From an uncultured Collinsella sp. (lineage in GTDB: Bacteria; Actinomycetota; Coriobacteriia; Coriobacteriales; Coriobacteriaceae): a DNA stretch of 6,548 nt. How positions within the stretch are numbered: position 1 is the stretch's first letter; the number at the start of each line of letters is the position of its first letter. The DNA is taken from the NCBI GenBank assembly GCA_902492825.1, contig CABUMZ010000105.1, positions 1 to 6,548 of the forward strand, in the 5' to 3' direction. This document shows, in pieces, positions 5,532 through 6,548 of this stretch. Under the pieces are notes generated by a model. It was not told the origin of the DNA. It did not search any database and was given only the letters and a program-made list of their open reading frames with translations. The position numbers and the translations under genes are program-made.

Positions 5532-6443
5532 TTAAGCACGTGCTGTCTGGGCTATGCCAGCCTTGGCGCTTGCGCGTTTGCCGGCGAGTTCGCAAAAGAG
5601 CGCACCGCCGATGATAAGTGCGGCGCCCATCAGGCGGACCGGTGTTATGGCTTCGCCCAAAAGGACGGCCGAGAACACGACGGCCGAAAGCGGCTCGAGG
5701 TAGCCGACGACCGCGACGGTCTGCACGGGCAGTTTGGCGACGGCACTAAAGTAGAGCAGACAACCGAGTCCGGTGTTGACGACGCCGAGCATGACGACGG
5801 CGCGCCAATCAATGCTGGCGGCGACACCGGCGGACAGGAATGAGGGAGCGCCCTGCGTGATGAGCGTGAGGACCAGCGCGGTCACAAAGGCGGCGCTCAC
5901 CTGGAGCGCGGAGTTCTCGAGACCTTCGATGTGCGGCGCACCCTTGCTAGCGATGACCATCAGCGCATAGCAAAATGCCGAGGCGATACCGCAGACGATA
6001 CCCGCAATGGGCATATTGCCGCCTAGACCTTGTGCTGCAATGAGAAAAGCACCGCAGGCGACGGCGATAAACCCGGCGATTTTGCCGCCGGTCAGTTTTT
6101 CACCAAAGATGAGTGGGGAGAGCGCCATGACAATGATGGGGCCACAGTAGTACAGCAGCGAGGATACGCCGACGCCGATCGTCTGGTAGGCGCGGAACAG
6201 AAAAATCCAGCTGGCGCCCAGCGCGGCTCCCGAGAGAAGGAGTGCTGCGGCTTCGCGGGGACGAGATGGCGCCTGCAGTTTATGGCGTTGGGTGATGGCA
6301 AGGATAGTGACAAGCGAGAGGGCGCCCAAAAACGTGCGCAGTAGCACGATATCGGAGCTCGGCAGTGCGATGGCGGCGGCGATGATGCCGTTGGAGCCAA
6401 ACAATAGCAATGCTGCTAAGTACGTAAACAGTCCGTTGTTCAT
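5532..6443 (-). CDS. EamA-family (DMT superfamily) membrane transporter
   Basis: This 303-residue protein has about ten hydrophobic segments in two homologous halves, the usual layout of a drug/metabolite transporter. The first EamA repeat (about 6-138) ends with SPLIFGEKLTGGKIAG (109-124). The second (about 147-286) ends with EPLSAVVFSAVLLGEAITP (250-268) and a glycine-rich last helix. The ProLeu-x-x-GE-type signature occurs once per half, as expected after internal duplication. Members export amino acids, metabolites or drugs; the substrate cannot be inferred. The short C-terminal tail is Ala/Lys/Arg-rich and should face the cytoplasm. GAGGGG at 6454-6459 is ten bases before ATG 6443, a rather long spacing. 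A palindrome at 5474-5497 probably ends the transcript before kup. Dyads at 6467-6489 suggest a repressor controls it. Confidence 0.92.
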   Translation of the reverse strand: MNNGLFTYLAALLLFGSNGIIAAAIALPSSDIVLLRTFLGALSLVTILAITQRHKLQAPSRPREAAALLLSGAALGASWIFLFRAYQTIGVGVSSLLYYCGPIIVMALSPLIFGEKLTGGKIAGFIAVACGAFLIAAQGLGGNMPIAGIVCGIASAFCYALMVIASKGAPHIEGLENSALQVSAAFVTALVLTLITQGAPSFLSAGVAASIDWRAVVMLGVVNTGLGCLLYFSAVAKLPVQTVAVVGYLEPLSAVVFSAVLLGEAITPVRLMGAALIIGGALFCELAGKRASAKAGIAQTARA

Positions 6444-6466
6444 GCGCTGACATCCCCTCTATATCC

Positions 6467-6489
6467 GAACATGTTCACTATGGGTGAAC
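6467..6489. promoter_or_regulatory. Overlapping operator-like dyads upstream of the EamA gene
   Basis: GAACATGTTC (6467-6476) is a perfect 10-bp palindrome. It overlaps a second perfect repeat, GTTCAC (6473-6478) with GTGAAC (6484-6489) around TATGG. They lie 24-46 bases before the EamA start and abut the expected -35 region of a rightward promoter. This suits a dimeric repressor such as a TetR- or MarR-type protein, but the regulator is not visible. Confidence 0.45.
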
Positions 6490-6510
6490 TGGCTTTAGAA
6501 GAAAAGCGAA

Positions 6511-6516
6511 TATAAT
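6511..6516 (+). promoter_or_regulatory. Rightward -10 box (perfect TATAAT)
   Basis: TATAAT is an exact consensus match. The -35 region is weak (CTGGCT at 6489-6494, 16-base spacer), and the dyad at 6473-6489 touches it. It would drive a gene to the right of the window. Confidence 0.4.
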
Positions 6517-6518
6517 GC

Positions 6519-6548
6519 ATGGAAAACATGACAAAAACTCATGCAAGG
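6519..6548 (+). CDS. Possible first codons of a divergent gene running off the right edge
   Basis: ATG at 6519 and an in-frame ATG at 6528 open a frame reading MENMTKTHAR to the window edge. No ribosome binding site precedes either. The TATAAT at 6511-6516 would start RNA close to 6523, so ATG 6528 could be nearly leaderless. Ten codons cannot identify a product. A transcription regulator would fit the divergent layout and the dyads, but that is only inference. The real start may lie beyond the window. Confidence 0.2.
   Translation, partial: MENMTKTHAR

Noticed and set aside
1..6548. A defence system, phage island or biosynthetic cluster
   Set aside because: All five supported genes belong to known transporter or enzyme families. 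There is no nuclease, helicase, integrase, transposase, tRNA or repeat array.

Overview
The window reads as a GC-rich chromosomal segment from a gut actinomycete of the Coriobacteriia, most likely Collinsella or a close relative. This is an inference from the high-GC third codon positions, AGGAGG-type ribosome binding sites, a Collinsella-like bile salt hydrolase, a short clade peptide deformylase and a KUP potassium transporter. There is no rRNA, tRNA, CRISPR array, transposase or phage gene. No gap between genes exceeds about 250 bases.

Layout, left to right. (1) Bases 1-1239, minus strand: an NCS2/AzgA-type purine permease whose C-terminal end runs off the left edge. (2) Bases 1433-1852, plus strand: a short peptide-deformylase-like protein, divergent from the permease across a gap of about 190 bp. 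It keeps the metal ligands, but Met replaces the catalytic glutamate of HExxH. (3) Bases 1847-1955: a 109-bp imperfect palindrome that begins inside the last codons of the deformylase gene, followed by a strong intrinsic terminator at 1997-2039. (4) Bases 2097-3062, plus strand: a complete bile salt hydrolase with all expected active-site residues. (5) Bases 3069-3121: overlapping hairpins between convergent genes, probably a bidirectional terminator. (6) Bases 3142-5373, minus strand: a KUP-family potassium uptake protein, probably starting at a GTG rather than the upstream ATG. Its leader holds several dyads, including an 11-bp perfect inverted repeat. (7) Bases 5532-6443, minus strand: an EamA/DMT-family transporter. 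(8) Bases 6444-6548: a divergent control region with overlapping dyads, a perfect TATAAT, and possibly the first codons of a rightward gene.

The genes do not form one operon. Each seems to be its own transcription unit: three are membrane transporters (purine, potassium, drug/metabolite), one is a host-facing bile-acid enzyme and one is a modified N-terminal processing enzyme. The best candidates for a second look are the deformylase homologue without its general base, the palindromic element fused to its 3' end, the dyads in the kup leader, and the operator-like dyads upstream of the EamA gene.
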